Below, in pieces: positions 33,350 through 42,422 of a DNA stretch of 64,000 bases. Below the pieces are notes generated by a model. The model did not search any database. It was not told the origin of the DNA and saw only the letters and a list, made by a program, of their open reading frames with translations. The DNA lies in contig NZ_NQMO01000007.1 of NCBI RefSeq assembly GCF_002257645.1, positions 389,651 through 453,650 of the forward strand. Reading direction: 5' to 3'. A program made the position numbers and the translations under genes. Positions within the stretch are counted from its first letter, which is position 1; each line of letters opens with the position of its first letter. Origin of the DNA: Paenibacillus sp. XY044 (GTDB lineage: Bacteria; Bacillota; Bacilli; Paenibacillales; Paenibacillaceae).

Positions 33350-34252
33350 CTATTGGCCGGGCAGTTGAATGCTGCACCAGTTGCTTACATCGCATTGTCC
33401 ATATTCATGATCACCCACAGCAACCACCGTGCCGTCCGATTTAAGCCCGACGCTATGGGCACAACCTGCCGCAATCGCTACAATATCGCGCCAATCACTT
33501 ACATTACATTGGCCATACTCATTACAGCCCACAGCCGCCACCGTGCCGTCCGATTTAAGGCCAATGGTGTGACTACTCCCCACCGCAATCGCCATAATAC
33601 CGCGCCAGCGGCTTACATCGCATTGGCCATACTTATTCCAACCCACAGCCGCCACCAAGCGGTTCGATTTAAGTCCGACGGTGTGAAGGTAACCCGCGGC
33701 GGCTGCCACGATGTTGTCCCAGCTGTGTACATTACATTGACCATACCGATTATTTCCCACAGCCGTCATCGTACCGTCCGATTTAAGACCGATGGTATGC
33801 CAGTCACCCGCCGTGATCGCCACCATATCTCGCCAGCCGCTTACATTGCATTCACCTTCATGATTTCGGCCCACAGCTACCACTGTGCCATCCGATTTAA
33901 GCCCAAGGGTACGACGCCAACCGGCCGCAACCGCTACAATATCGCGCCAGTCGTTTACATTGCATTGGTCATGCGTATTCCAACCCACAGCGGTTACAGT
34001 ACCGTCCGATTTAAGACCGATGGTATGGGCATTCCCCGTGTTCGTCGCCATATGAACATTACCGGCCGCAACCGCCACCATCTCTCGCCAGCCGCTTACA
34101 TCACATTGGCCATATTTATTATCGCCCACAGCCATCACCGTTCCGTCAGAATGAAGGGCAACGGTATGACGACGACCCGCCGCTATCGTATCTTTAGGCC
34201 ACCGTTTCACCTTGAAAGCCGCTTCTTTGGGAGCAAAGTGATCCATTTCCAT
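33350..34252 (-). CDS. RCC1-repeat beta-propeller protein
   Basis: A protein of about 300 residues built almost entirely of seven RCC1-like repeats of 38 residues (114 bp). Each has the form (H)(T/S)xGLKSDGTVxAVGxNxYGQC(N/D)Vxx, with an invariant Cys and Trp pair. Seven blades are enough to close one beta-propeller. There is no signal peptide or membrane helix, so it should be cytosolic. The start at 34252 follows GAGGTGG. Bacterial RCC1 proteins are poorly characterised and may scaffold other proteins. The stop lies 9 bp from the convergent LysR stop. Confidence 0.88.
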   Translation of the reverse strand: MEMDHFAPKEAAFKVKRWPKDTIAAGRRHTVALHSDGTVMAVGDNKYGQCDVSGWREMVAVAAGNVHMATNTGNAHTIGLKSDGTVTAVGWNTHDQCNVNDWRDIVAVAAGWRRTLGLKSDGTVVAVGRNHEGECNVSGWRDMVAITAGDWHTIGLKSDGTMTAVGNNRYGQCNVHSWDNIVAAAAGYLHTVGLKSNRLVAAVGWNKYGQCDVSRWRGIMAIAVGSSHTIGLKSDGTVAAVGCNEYGQCNVSDWRDIVAIAAGCAHSVGLKSDGTVVAVGDHEYGQCDVSNWCSIQLPGQ

Positions 34253-34428
34253 TAAGTTTTCCACCTCGATTTTTTATTCCAACTTCGATCATATAACATT
34301 CATGCAAGATTTCGTTTGATATACCAAGAATCCTTGTGTGGTCAGCCATTGTCTCTAATAATATTGGTGATCTACTTTAGGGTTTGACTTTAAGGATGGT
34401 ATCGCCCAGCTTTCGATCAACTATATTG

Positions 34429-34496
34429 CCAAGAACTTATATCGTTAAATCACAAAAAGCCGCAACTCTGCGGCTTAGTGCGTAAGTTCTTATCAC
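34429..34496. repeat. Dispersed palindromic element, copy D
   Basis: The outer arms AAGAACTTA (34431-34439) and TAAGTTCTT (34482-34490) surround ATCGTTAAATCACAAAAA and the core AAGCCGCA/TGCGGCTT (34457-34475). Read on the minus strand it forms a terminator 8 bp after the 34504 stop. This copy shows most clearly that the whole unit is one palindrome. Confidence 0.8.
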
Positions 34497-34503
34497 CTTA
34501 CAA

Positions 34504-35397
34504 CTAACGATACGGGGCAGCATCCTGTCCCATCAGCGGTGAACGCTCTAACAATTTCTTGATGATCCAGCCGTCGTCACGAATGCCTTCCTTCATGTAC
34601 TTACATGCATTTTCAATCAATCCCGCCCACCACATTGGCGTGAGCAGTTCCCACTCTACAGGTTCAAGAGGTGATACTTCATCATATCCATAAATAACTT
34701 CGTCGTATTTTCCACGCCACGAGAGAGCAAAGTCTCCTACTCGATGATCCCAATGAGCAAGCTCAAAATCGAGTATGCCGGAGAGCTTCCCTTCCTGGAA
34801 TCGTAAGTTCCATGGTGTAAAATCTCCATGAATCACGATCCCCGGCCTGGAATGAAGCTGCATTCCCTCCACCCGCTTGCGCGCACGCTCCAAGTGCCAC
34901 CGTAGAATTCGTATTTCCTCTGGATTCTGCATTTCATGTTCTGATAGCAGTCGATCCAACTCGTAGTCAGATAGAATCTCTTCACACCGCCGCCAACCTT
35001 TACGCTGTCCAATTCCACTGAGTTTCTTAAGATCAGAGTGAAACTCAGCCATAAGCCGTCCCCTTGAACGCTGTTCGGCCGCCCGATTGTCGACAGATGG
35101 CGGTTCACCGTAAAGATAAGGGAACAACCCCCACGTATGCCCATCCAACTCGATTGGCCCTTCAATGACGGATGCAACGGGCCATCCCAGCTCTGAAATG
35201 GATTTGAGCAATTTCACCTCATAATCGATATCATCCATGTGAGTTTCTTTGTACCAGCGGCGTAATACAAGGCGCTCGCTCTTAAAGTCCACCAGCCAAT
35301 GCTGATTGAGTCTCCCTCCTAACGGGGAGACCACTTTGATATTAAGCTTTTCGAAGAGCAGATCAAATGGCAGCAGCGAATCCGGATTATTGTTCAT
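34504..35397 (-). CDS. Aminoglycoside-phosphotransferase-fold protein
   Basis: A protein of about 297 residues of the APH/choline-kinase fold. The catalytic loop is HGDFTPWNLRF and the metal-binding DFE-like motif is ILDFELAHWDHRVGDFALSW. The start at 35397 follows GGAGGAA; the frame runs to 35496 without an RBS. The family phosphorylates antibiotics or small metabolites, and the target is not known. Divergent from the phosphodiesterase gene at 35520; ends in palindromic element D. Confidence 0.87.
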   Translation of the reverse strand: MNNNPDSLLPFDLLFEKLNIKVVSPLGGRLNQHWLVDFKSERLVLRRWYKETHMDDIDYEVKLLKSISELGWPVASVIEGPIELDGHTWGLFPYLYGEPPSVDNRAAEQRSRGRLMAEFHSDLKKLSGIGQRKGWRRCEEILSDYELDRLLSEHEMQNPEEIRILRWHLERARKRVEGMQLHSRPGIVIHGDFTPWNLRFQEGKLSGILDFELAHWDHRVGDFALSWRGKYDEVIYGYDEVSPLEPVEWELLTPMWWAGLIENACKYMKEGIRDDGWIIKKLLERSPLMGQDAAPYR

Positions 35398-35519
35398 TTT
35401 TTTCCTCCGTCTATCCGTTTGCGACAATGGGGCATACGTGATATCCCGCTTGCCGAATATTTTGAATGCTGAAAGCAAATAATGTGGCTTAAGCATAGGC
35501 TTGCAGAAAAAATTGGCAG

Positions 35520-36992
35520 GTGAAAAGGTTGCAGCAAATTATCTTCATTTGTGTCGATACTTTAATGAGCCAATCGATTGATAAGGGAATCGAACAAAAA
35601 AAACTTCCAACGTTTCAGTACTTGATTGAACACGGACAATACTATAAGGATGTCGTTACCTCTTTTCCAACGATGTCCGTGTCGATCGACAGCACTCTGC
35701 TGACGGGAACGTATCCGGATGAACATCGCGTACCAGGACTGGTCTGGTATTCTACGCAAGACAAGAAAATCATTAATTATGGCAGCGGATTTTGGGAAAT
35801 ATACAGGAACGGAATTAACCAATATCTGAATGATGCATTAATCCGTATGAACTCCGATCACTTGAATCCGCAAGTACCGACCATTTTTGAAGAATTGGCC
35901 CGTATGGGGTTACAATCGGGGTCCGTTAATGGATTAATCTATCGGGGTAGCACAGATCACCAGCTCAATTTTCCCTTTTGGCTTCATAAACCGACCGTGT
36001 TACCTAAAAATATCACGGTAAAAGGTCCGGATATGTTGGCCTATGGGGCTTTTTCAAATCCGCTGAAAAGCGTGAAAAATATGCCGGTGAGCCCCATCGG
36101 CAAATTCGGCTTTAACAATGGATATTCTCTCGAAATGGTGACGCATCTTATTCAGAATGTGCAATTGCCTGATTTCCTGTATGTCTATTTCCCCGATCTG
36201 GACCCTAGAATACATAAAAAGGGACCTTCGGATCTGGATGGCGTGGTCCGTACCGATAACCAATTGCAGGCTTTGCTGCAGGCGTTCGGTTCACGGGAAG
36301 AGGCTCTGAAAAAAGCCGTGATCATCATTATGGGGGATAACGGAATGACTCACGTGCACCCGAAAAATCAGCAACCGGTGATTGATTTAGGACTAACCTT
36401 GAAGGAATATCGCATTCTGCGTCAGGGAGACGCCGTCACGGACCAAACCGAGATCATTCTTGCCATAAATGACAGAATGGCTTATCTATATAAGCTAACC
36501 CCACAATATTCTTTTGAACAAATATCGGACGTTTTGAAGACGGACCAGAGAATCGATATTTTGGCGTGGAAAGATAAAGAATGGATTCGCGTTGTTCGAT
36601 CAGGATCATCCAAGGAATTCGCCTATCGATCCGGTGGAGACATGGTTGATCCCTATAAACAATCTTGGACATTGGCGGAGAATTCGGAAGTGCTGGACTT
36701 ACAAATCAATATCCACAAACATACCGTTGACTATGGACAATATCCCGATGTTCTCCGGCGGTTGTCCTCAGCATTAAATTCACATCATGGCGAATACATG
36801 GTAGTCACCGCAAAACCAGGATATGAATTCAAGTATGGCAGTTCACCCACCCACAAAGGAGGCGCAGGGCACGGTGGAATAAGCCCAACAGAGTCGCTCG
36901 TTCCCCTAATTATTGCTGGAACAGACCATAAGCCGGAGTTTCTGCGGGTCGTTGATTTAAAATCTTATTTTCTTCAAATTTTAAAGGGCTGA
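35520..36992 (+). CDS. Type I phosphodiesterase/nucleotide pyrophosphatase-like enzyme
   Basis: A 490-residue metal-dependent enzyme of the alkaline phosphatase superfamily. Motifs: IFICVDTLMSQ (first metal aspartate), SFPTMSVSIDSTLLTGTYPDEHRVPG with the nucleophile threonine in the FPT segment, YFPDLDPRIHKKGP, MGDNGMTHVHP and the late GHGGISP histidine. There is no signal peptide. The start may be GTG at 35520 or TTG at 35529, where GGCAGGTG could be the RBS. It cleaves a phosphodiester or phosphonate ester of unknown identity in the cytosol. Confidence 0.85.
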   Translation: MKRLQQIIFICVDTLMSQSIDKGIEQKKLPTFQYLIEHGQYYKDVVTSFPTMSVSIDSTLLTGTYPDEHRVPGLVWYSTQDKKIINYGSGFWEIYRNGINQYLNDALIRMNSDHLNPQVPTIFEELARMGLQSGSVNGLIYRGSTDHQLNFPFWLHKPTVLPKNITVKGPDMLAYGAFSNPLKSVKNMPVSPIGKFGFNNGYSLEMVTHLIQNVQLPDFLYVYFPDLDPRIHKKGPSDLDGVVRTDNQLQALLQAFGSREEALKKAVIIIMGDNGMTHVHPKNQQPVIDLGLTLKEYRILRQGDAVTDQTEIILAINDRMAYLYKLTPQYSFEQISDVLKTDQRIDILAWKDKEWIRVVRSGSSKEFAYRSGGDMVDPYKQSWTLAENSEVLDLQINIHKHTVDYGQYPDVLRRLSSALNSHHGEYMVVTAKPGYEFKYGSSPTHKGGAGHGGISPTESLVPLIIAGTDHKPEFLRVVDLKSYFLQILKG

Positions 36993-37068
36993 GCTGCGAG
37001 AGCTCATGCAGTGAAACCCGGAGTATTCCTGTATCATTCTACTGAGCAAACCAGAAAGAATTAGCAGA

Positions 37069-37854
37069 CTACCGAAGGTGCTCGTTGGCATTTAGAAATT
37101 TTATTATGCACGCATTAAGCTCTGTGAGGTGATGCGAGAATCCATGGTCTGCTCCTTCAATGAGCTGCAGTTCTTTTGGACCTGGGTATTGATTGTAAAA
37201 CAGCCTGGTTCCTCTAACTGGAACAGCATGATCTTCTGTACCATGAATAAGAAGAACTGGGCAATCGTAGGACTGGCTAGCTGCGATCGGGTCGTGATTT
37301 TCGTCCAGCATGTCACGTACAAAGCCGGGTTCCAATGAATAACCTTTACCAAAAAAATGAGAAATGGTCCTGCCATTCTCTGACTCTTTCCAAAGAGCCG
37401 GACCTAAAATCGTGTTACGATAATTCTCCTCAGGAAAGACTTCCGGAGCTAACGCTATACGACCGGCGATCAGATGTTTTGGATCGTCATGTAGTAACGC
37501 TATGCAGCCTCCCAAGCTATGGCCCAGAATATAGATTGGAGAATGTTCATAAGCTTCTTGACCTCTAACCCAAGCAACTACATTGTTCAAATCCGTTTTC
37601 CAGCCAGTAACCGTTGTATCTGCCGCGAACCCCCCTTCGCTTTCACCTGACCCTGCGTAATCAAATCTCATTACTGCATAGCCCGCAGCCTCTATGGCGT
37701 TTGCAAGATGCAAATAAAATTGACTTCCTCCTACTTTCTCCCCTGTAAAACCATGACAAATAATAACGATAGCCGGGCTCTGACTTCCCTCCTGCTGATG
37801 AAGCATGGCTGATAAGCGTTTATTTCTACTTTGAATCCACTTATGTTCTTTCAT
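37069..37854 (-). CDS. Alpha/beta hydrolase
   Basis: A 261-residue serine hydrolase. The oxyanion region is CHGFTGEKVGG, the nucleophile elbow is LGHSLGG, and the acid and histidine are in LIHGTEDHAVPV and EGADHGF. It belongs to the dienelactone-hydrolase/BAAT-like branch with an intact Ser-Asp-His triad and would act on esters in the cytosol. A short convergent gap separates it from the phosphodiesterase gene. Monocistronic. Confidence 0.9.
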   Translation of the reverse strand: MKEHKWIQSRNKRLSAMLHQQEGSQSPAIVIICHGFTGEKVGGSQFYLHLANAIEAAGYAVMRFDYAGSGESEGGFAADTTVTGWKTDLNNVVAWVRGQEAYEHSPIYILGHSLGGCIALLHDDPKHLIAGRIALAPEVFPEENYRNTILGPALWKESENGRTISHFFGKGYSLEPGFVRDMLDENHDPIAASQSYDCPVLLIHGTEDHAVPVRGTRLFYNQYPGPKELQLIEGADHGFSHHLTELNACIIKFLNANEHLR

Positions 37855-37998
37855 TAAGTTACCCCACTCCCTTTACGAGTTAATGACTATACGGAATCCT
37901 TTGTACGAGTTTATTGTACGGGTCTCTCAAACACTTGTGATACATTAGGTGAAAGAATATAATTTTATTACCATTTCCTAGAAAGAAGTGAGTAGATA

Positions 37999-38874
37999 AT
38001 GGAGATTACCGTTGAACGGGTACGCCGATTAATCAATAGCCAATTTCCAGAATGGATGAATCTTGAGATAAAACCTGTAGAAAAAAGCGGGCATGATAAT
38101 CGTACCTACCGGCTGGGCAGCGAAATGACCATTCGTCTACCAAGTCATGAACGCTACGCCTCGGCTGTTGAAAAAGAGTTGATGTGGCTTCCTATTTTCA
38201 AGCCTCTCCTGTCCTTGCCCATTCCGGTGCCCGTTGCAAAAGGGGAGCCCACGGACGAATATCCTCTTCCATGGTCCATTAACCGTTGGATTGACGGCGA
38301 CACCGTCACGCACGACAACGTACGCGATCTTAACCAATTTGCTGAAGACCTCGCGAGATTTCTGAAAGAGTTGGAGGCGATCGACGCAAGCCGCGGCATT
38401 CCGGCAGGCGTCCAGAACTTTCATCGAGGGGGAAGTCTTGCGGTATATGATGATGATACAAGAACGATCATCGAAAAGCTATCCGGCCAATACGATCATA
38501 AGACGCTAACGGAGATATGGGAGCTTGCCCTTGCGACTAGATACCAATCGGCGCCGCTATGGCTGCATGGTGACGTTGCAGTAGGCAATTTGCTCGTGAG
38601 GGATGGACGACTGTGCGGCGTGATTGATTTTGGAACGATGGGCGTAGGCGATCCGTCGAGTGACCTTGTGATGGCCTGGAACTTTTTTGACGACGCCAGC
38701 CGCGAAACGTTCCTGAAAATCATGAATTTTGATGAGGATACCATTCATCGTGCTCGCGGCTGGGCCTTATGGAAAGCACTTATCACCTACGAATGGAATG
38801 AGAAGGGCTCGGAAGCTTCCAATTGGGGAAAGCATGTGGTGGATACCATCGTCCGTGATTACAAACAGCTATAA
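37999..38874 (+). CDS. Aminoglycoside phosphotransferase family protein
   Basis: A 291-residue APH-fold kinase. ATP-site residues are in SGHDNRTYRLG, the catalytic loop is LHGDVAVGNLLV, and the metal-binding motif is VIDFGTMGVGDPSSD. It is similar in length and motif order to aph(4)/mph-like proteins found as single genes in Paenibacillus. No resistance phenotype can be read from sequence. A GAAAGAAGTGAG RBS precedes the ATG at 37999. Confidence 0.9.
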   Translation: MEITVERVRRLINSQFPEWMNLEIKPVEKSGHDNRTYRLGSEMTIRLPSHERYASAVEKELMWLPIFKPLLSLPIPVPVAKGEPTDEYPLPWSINRWIDGDTVTHDNVRDLNQFAEDLARFLKELEAIDASRGIPAGVQNFHRGGSLAVYDDDTRTIIEKLSGQYDHKTLTEIWELALATRYQSAPLWLHGDVAVGNLLVRDGRLCGVIDFGTMGVGDPSSDLVMAWNFFDDASRETFLKIMNFDEDTIHRARGWALWKALITYEWNEKGSEASNWGKHVVDTIVRDYKQL

Positions 38875-39034
38875 AGAAGGACCCTTTTTGAGAATTCGGC
38901 TTATTAGCTGGGTTTTATAACCGCTGCCGGTCCAATCATGAATCCGGAACACCCACCCCGGCAGCTGGTTCTTGCCGTTATCCCTCGTGATCCAGAATGG
39001 ACCACACAAGGTAAAATCGTATACGCCGTTTTAA
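38872..39034 (-). other. Stop-to-stop reading frame, possible gene remnant
   Basis: Between the APH gene and the VWA gene the minus strand has a 50-codon open frame with protein-like content (GPFWITRDNGKNQLPGWVFR, then IHDWTGSGYK). It has no start codon or RBS. It may be the end of a decayed gene; I do not recognise it. The rest of 38875-39111 shows nothing else. Confidence 0.25.
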
Positions 39035-39111
39035 TCAACGGATACTTCTCGATCCATGATTGACAAGTTCGAATGATTGTACGCCAATTTAAATTTCTAA
39101 ATAAGATTGCA

Positions 39112-40539
39112 TCAGCGATCTGTCTTATTGGTCAAATCATCGATATTCTTATTTCCTTCATCTTTTATATCGCCATAAACCTGATTCCCGTTTTTAGTAA
39201 CGGCCTCATATAAACGCTTCCCTGTATCCCGAGCATAACCCCATGCAAAACCTTTGCGTTCATTGACCTTTTGGGAAAGTTCGGTATTGGGGAAATCTTG
39301 ATCGTTTTTAGTTTCCAAATATTTAAGGGCTGCCAGCAGATGCGAATTTTCTTTGTTTGCCAGACCTTGCATGGTTTCTCGTGCCCGATTGATCTCCCCT
39401 TGCTTTTGTTCCTTCTGTTTATTGGCGTCCCCTTCTCCTTTTTCTTTCCACCTCGTCCACTCGCCTCGCAATTGATCATATGCTTTATTCAGCACATTTT
39501 TTAAAGCCTCGTCATCATTCACGGATGTGAATTCGCCGCCACCGGAAGCAGCAACCTGCCGAAGCAATTTTTGTCCTTCATTATCCACGGCAAACCCAAT
39601 AATATTCACCACAGTCTTCACTTTGGACTGATTTAGTTCTTTTGCAACTTGGGCCGGATTACCGCCGCATGTTTCAATTCCATCACTTACGACATAAACA
39701 ACCGAATCGGTGGTCTCCGGATTGATATCTTCTTTTACAGATTTGAGAGCATTCGCAATCGGGGTCCAGCCGGACGGTTTAACGCCTTGGAGTGCTGCTT
39801 TTATCTGATTCGTCTGGTCTCCCTGGCCATGGTAGATTTCTTCCGTACTGTTGCATGATGCTTGCTTATCTTTCTGATCCCCTGTTCCTTTATGGCCATA
39901 CACCCGCAAGGAAACTTCTGCATTGTTGGGTAATTGATCTGCGAAGCTTTGAATAGCTTCTTTCGCCGAATCCATTTTTGATTTGCCGTTGATCTGTGCT
40001 TTCATGCTGCCGCTAGCATCAAGCAGTATGGAGACGTGCAGCTTTCTGCTTTCAGGTAACGTGATCTTGCCTTCAGGTCGTTCATTGTCCACTCTGACTT
40101 CGGAATCAAAGTTCATAAAGGTTGTGACGTAAGGACGATAATCTTCGGCCAGTAAGAGGAGCAATTCATCGTTATATTGATCGGCCGTCAAGTTACTGGG
40201 CAATTGATCCAACGCTGCCTGAACTTTCCCTTCATCGTAGTTGGATCCAGCAAATGACCCTGGTGGCTTCAATAATCTTTCTTCGTCAGTTAAGGCAGTC
40301 TGCGTATCGTTTTGTTCTGAGTCCTGCTGAGGGTCTTGATCTGAATCCGAGGGGTTCTGAATACCAAGGGTGGGATCGGAATCCGGTAACTTCTGGGGGA
40401 ATGAATTGATATTTTCCGGATCGTTCTGTTGGATTGTATTTGAAGCATTTTGATTCGTTAGATCACTCTGTTCCTGCTTACTGCAGCCAGCTAAAAATAT
40501 GATGAGCATTACAAATATGAATAACAATCTCCGTATCAT
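39112..40539 (-). CDS. VWA-domain lipoprotein
   Basis: A 475-residue surface lipoprotein (FLAGC, acylated Cys19). A low-complexity Gln/Asp/Asn linker (20-95) is followed by a von Willebrand factor A domain with an intact MIDAS: DASGSM at 174-179, then TPIAN and a later VSDGIETCGG. The last 100 residues are Lys/Gln/Glu-rich and probably helical. VWA proteins of this kind bind ligands through a divalent metal. The partner is unknown. It precedes a second small lipoprotein gene region. Confidence 0.88.
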   Translation of the reverse strand: MIRRLLFIFVMLIIFLAGCSKQEQSDLTNQNASNTIQQNDPENINSFPQKLPDSDPTLGIQNPSDSDQDPQQDSEQNDTQTALTDEERLLKPPGSFAGSNYDEGKVQAALDQLPSNLTADQYNDELLLLLAEDYRPYVTTFMNFDSEVRVDNERPEGKITLPESRKLHVSILLDASGSMKAQINGKSKMDSAKEAIQSFADQLPNNAEVSLRVYGHKGTGDQKDKQASCNSTEEIYHGQGDQTNQIKAALQGVKPSGWTPIANALKSVKEDINPETTDSVVYVVSDGIETCGGNPAQVAKELNQSKVKTVVNIIGFAVDNEGQKLLRQVAASGGGEFTSVNDDEALKNVLNKAYDQLRGEWTRWKEKGEGDANKQKEQKQGEINRARETMQGLANKENSHLLAALKYLETKNDQDFPNTELSQKVNERKGFAWGYARDTGKRLYEAVTKNGNQVYGDIKDEGNKNIDDLTNKTDR

Positions 40540-40602
40540 TAAGTTACCTCCAATTACGCACCTTCTTAAAATTATGGAATGAATTCCAATAACATGGCTG
40601 AT

Positions 40603-40992
40603 TTACTCCGTTTGGTACGTGCAGACCAACGGTGACGCTTTCCATTCGTACTGCAGATTTAATTCATCTCCATCGCGTTTGGCAGCCATAACAAAAGGCT
40701 CTGCCTCAGGCTCTTGAAGCATCACCCGAATATCGCTTCCATTTTTCTCGAAAAGACCAAACCAGATCTGCGTAAAGTTCCCTGTTGTTTCATGAACCGA
40801 TATCGGGTCTCTATCCGAAGTCGGATCATCTAAAAACTTCATCGCGGAAAAACAGCCTGGCGAAGATTGAGATTCCTCGGCAAGCTTCCAACTCCCCTTT
40901 AAATTCAACCTTTCGTTCTTTTCATGATTACAACCAACCAGTAAGGAAATAGCACATATTGCAGCGATCATTCCTACTGCCGGATTCTTCAT
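40603..40992 (-). CDS. Small lipoprotein of unknown function
   Basis: A 129-residue protein with a lipoprotein signal (LLVGC, Cys21 from the ATG at 40992). The mature part (LKGSWKLAEESQSSPGCF, then FTQIWFGLF) looks like a small lipocalin-like beta barrel (GxW near the N-terminus) but this is not certain. GGAGGG precedes the start. It lies just upstream of the VWA lipoprotein on the same strand with a 63-bp gap, so the two are probably co-expressed. Confidence 0.7.
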   Translation of the reverse strand: MKNPAVGMIAAICAISLLVGCNHEKNERLNLKGSWKLAEESQSSPGCFSAMKFLDDPTSDRDPISVHETTGNFTQIWFGLFEKNGSDIRVMLQEPEAEPFVMAAKRDGDELNLQYEWKASPLVCTYQTE

Positions 40993-41382
40993 CAATGTTC
41001 ATCACCCTCCACAGCAAGTATCCTTCCAATCATACACCACAATCCATCCATCAACACCTTAAATTGGTTATTTAATAAAATATTGGTCTTTTCGCCTGTG
41101 TCAATTGCACTATAGTCCGATGCAGGACTGCCGTTCGCCACATTCGCCACCCCATCCGCGGAGATCGTAATAACGGTTGATGGCCTTCCCCGTGTATGTT
41201 ATCTTTTTCGGCTAACGGTACAAGTCTTCAGCATCCGTTATTGACAGGAACATATATCGTTACAACACAAAAAAAGCCGCAGCAATGCGGCTATTACGTG
41301 TGTATGACCTGGTAGTATCCAAATATGCGAACGATGTCAGCTCTCTCGACGAGGATTCTTCAAATGAAGTGATTAAACGGTG
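40993..41382. other. Intergenic region with palindromic element E
   Basis: A 390-bp stretch without a supported gene. It contains the promoter of the small lipoprotein gene at its left end and element E at 41242-41315. Confidence 0.6.
41242..41315. repeat. Dispersed palindromic element, copy E
   Basis: GACAGGAACATATATCGTT, then ACAACAC and seven A, then the core AGCCGC-AGCAAT-GCGGCT (41275-41292). On the minus strand it is a terminator about 90 bp after the LysR stop at 41383. Confidence 0.75.
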
Positions 41383-42285
41383 TTATTCACCCTCCTCTAC
41401 AGCAAGAGCTCCCCTTGCTGCTTCTATGAAAGATAACATGATGGGTGAAAGCCACTTGTCTTTATGCCACAACATCTGTGTATATACGTGCAAGTCCGGA
41501 ATTTGCCAAGGAAGGGCAACAAGTTCTCCACGTTCAACTTCGGCTTCCGCTACGATTTCAGGAAGAAAGGCAATTCCGATCCCCGAAATGGCACATTGTT
41601 TAATGGCCTCGGCGCTTTGAAACTCTAGATACGTAATGCTATCAATGCCCTCTTTCTCAAATGACCGGTCAAACATTGTTCGATAGGGACAACCCTTTTC
41701 ATTCGTCAGGAACACTTCTCCGTGAAAATCTTCCAGCTGCAGCATAGTTTGTTTTGCGAGCGGGTGGTCTGGAGCAGCGAACAAGCGGAAAGTTTCTTCC
41801 AGCAGCGGTTCCACCGCAAGTCCGCTCGAGCGAATGGGTTCGTCCAACATATAGACGACATCTGCGGTTCCCTCAAAGAGTGTTTGCTTGAGCTCTTGAT
41901 TTGGAACGGAGCGGAAGATCAAACGAACTCCCGGATGCTGCGAACGAAACCGTTGAAAGACCGCTGGAAGCCGGTAGGCGCAAATAACTTCATTGGCACT
42001 GATCGTCAGGGTACCGCTTAGATTTTCATTGTCATGCACGACGCTTCGGGCTTCGTCCAATTTGTTTAGAACGTCTTGGATATGAGTTAAAAAGCGCTTA
42101 CCCTCCGTTGTGAGAACGAGCTGCTTGCCCAAGCGATCAAAGAGACGAACACCAAGCTCATCCTCCAATGCCTTCATTTGCATCGTGACGTTGGAGGGGA
42201 CGTAGTTCAGCACTTCCGCAGCCCGGCTGAAATTTAATGTTGATGCAACCGTGCGGAACGTGTTTAGTTGGCGCAATTCCATCAT
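41383..42285 (-). CDS. LysR family transcriptional regulator
   Basis: A LysR regulator of about 300 residues. The N-terminal winged helix is MMELRQLNTFRTVASTLNFS, then YVPSNVTMQMKALEDELG, and a substrate-binding domain follows. The start at 42285 follows AAAGGGGATC. It is divergent from the MetX-like hydrolase gene. The shared region has TTCAATTTTATTGAA-like half sites near 42302-42317, which could be its operator. The effector is unknown. Confidence 0.9.
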   Translation of the reverse strand: MMELRQLNTFRTVASTLNFSRAAEVLNYVPSNVTMQMKALEDELGVRLFDRLGKQLVLTTEGKRFLTHIQDVLNKLDEARSVVHDNENLSGTLTISANEVICAYRLPAVFQRFRSQHPGVRLIFRSVPNQELKQTLFEGTADVVYMLDEPIRSSGLAVEPLLEETFRLFAAPDHPLAKQTMLQLEDFHGEVFLTNEKGCPYRTMFDRSFEKEGIDSITYLEFQSAEAIKQCAISGIGIAFLPEIVAEAEVERGELVALPWQIPDLHVYTQMLWHKDKWLSPIMLSFIEAARGALAVEEGE

Positions 42286-42422
42286 ACGATCCCCTTTTAC
42301 ATTCAATTTTATTGAATACTACTATGAAATCTATTCACTTTTATTGAGAGTATCACAGATCTATACTAACAACAAGAAATGCATTCTTAATGAATGATTT
42401 CATTTTGAAGGGAGCAATCATC

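Noticed and set aside
33380..34170. Regular 114-bp repeats looking like a CRISPR or satellite array
   Set aside because: The units lie in frame inside one gene and encode RCC1 repeats; there are no unique spacers.
33353..34255. Full-length antisense open frame opposite the RCC1 gene
   Set aside because: It arises from the repeated codon context, has no RBS or domain, and the sense strand has clear RCC1 motifs.
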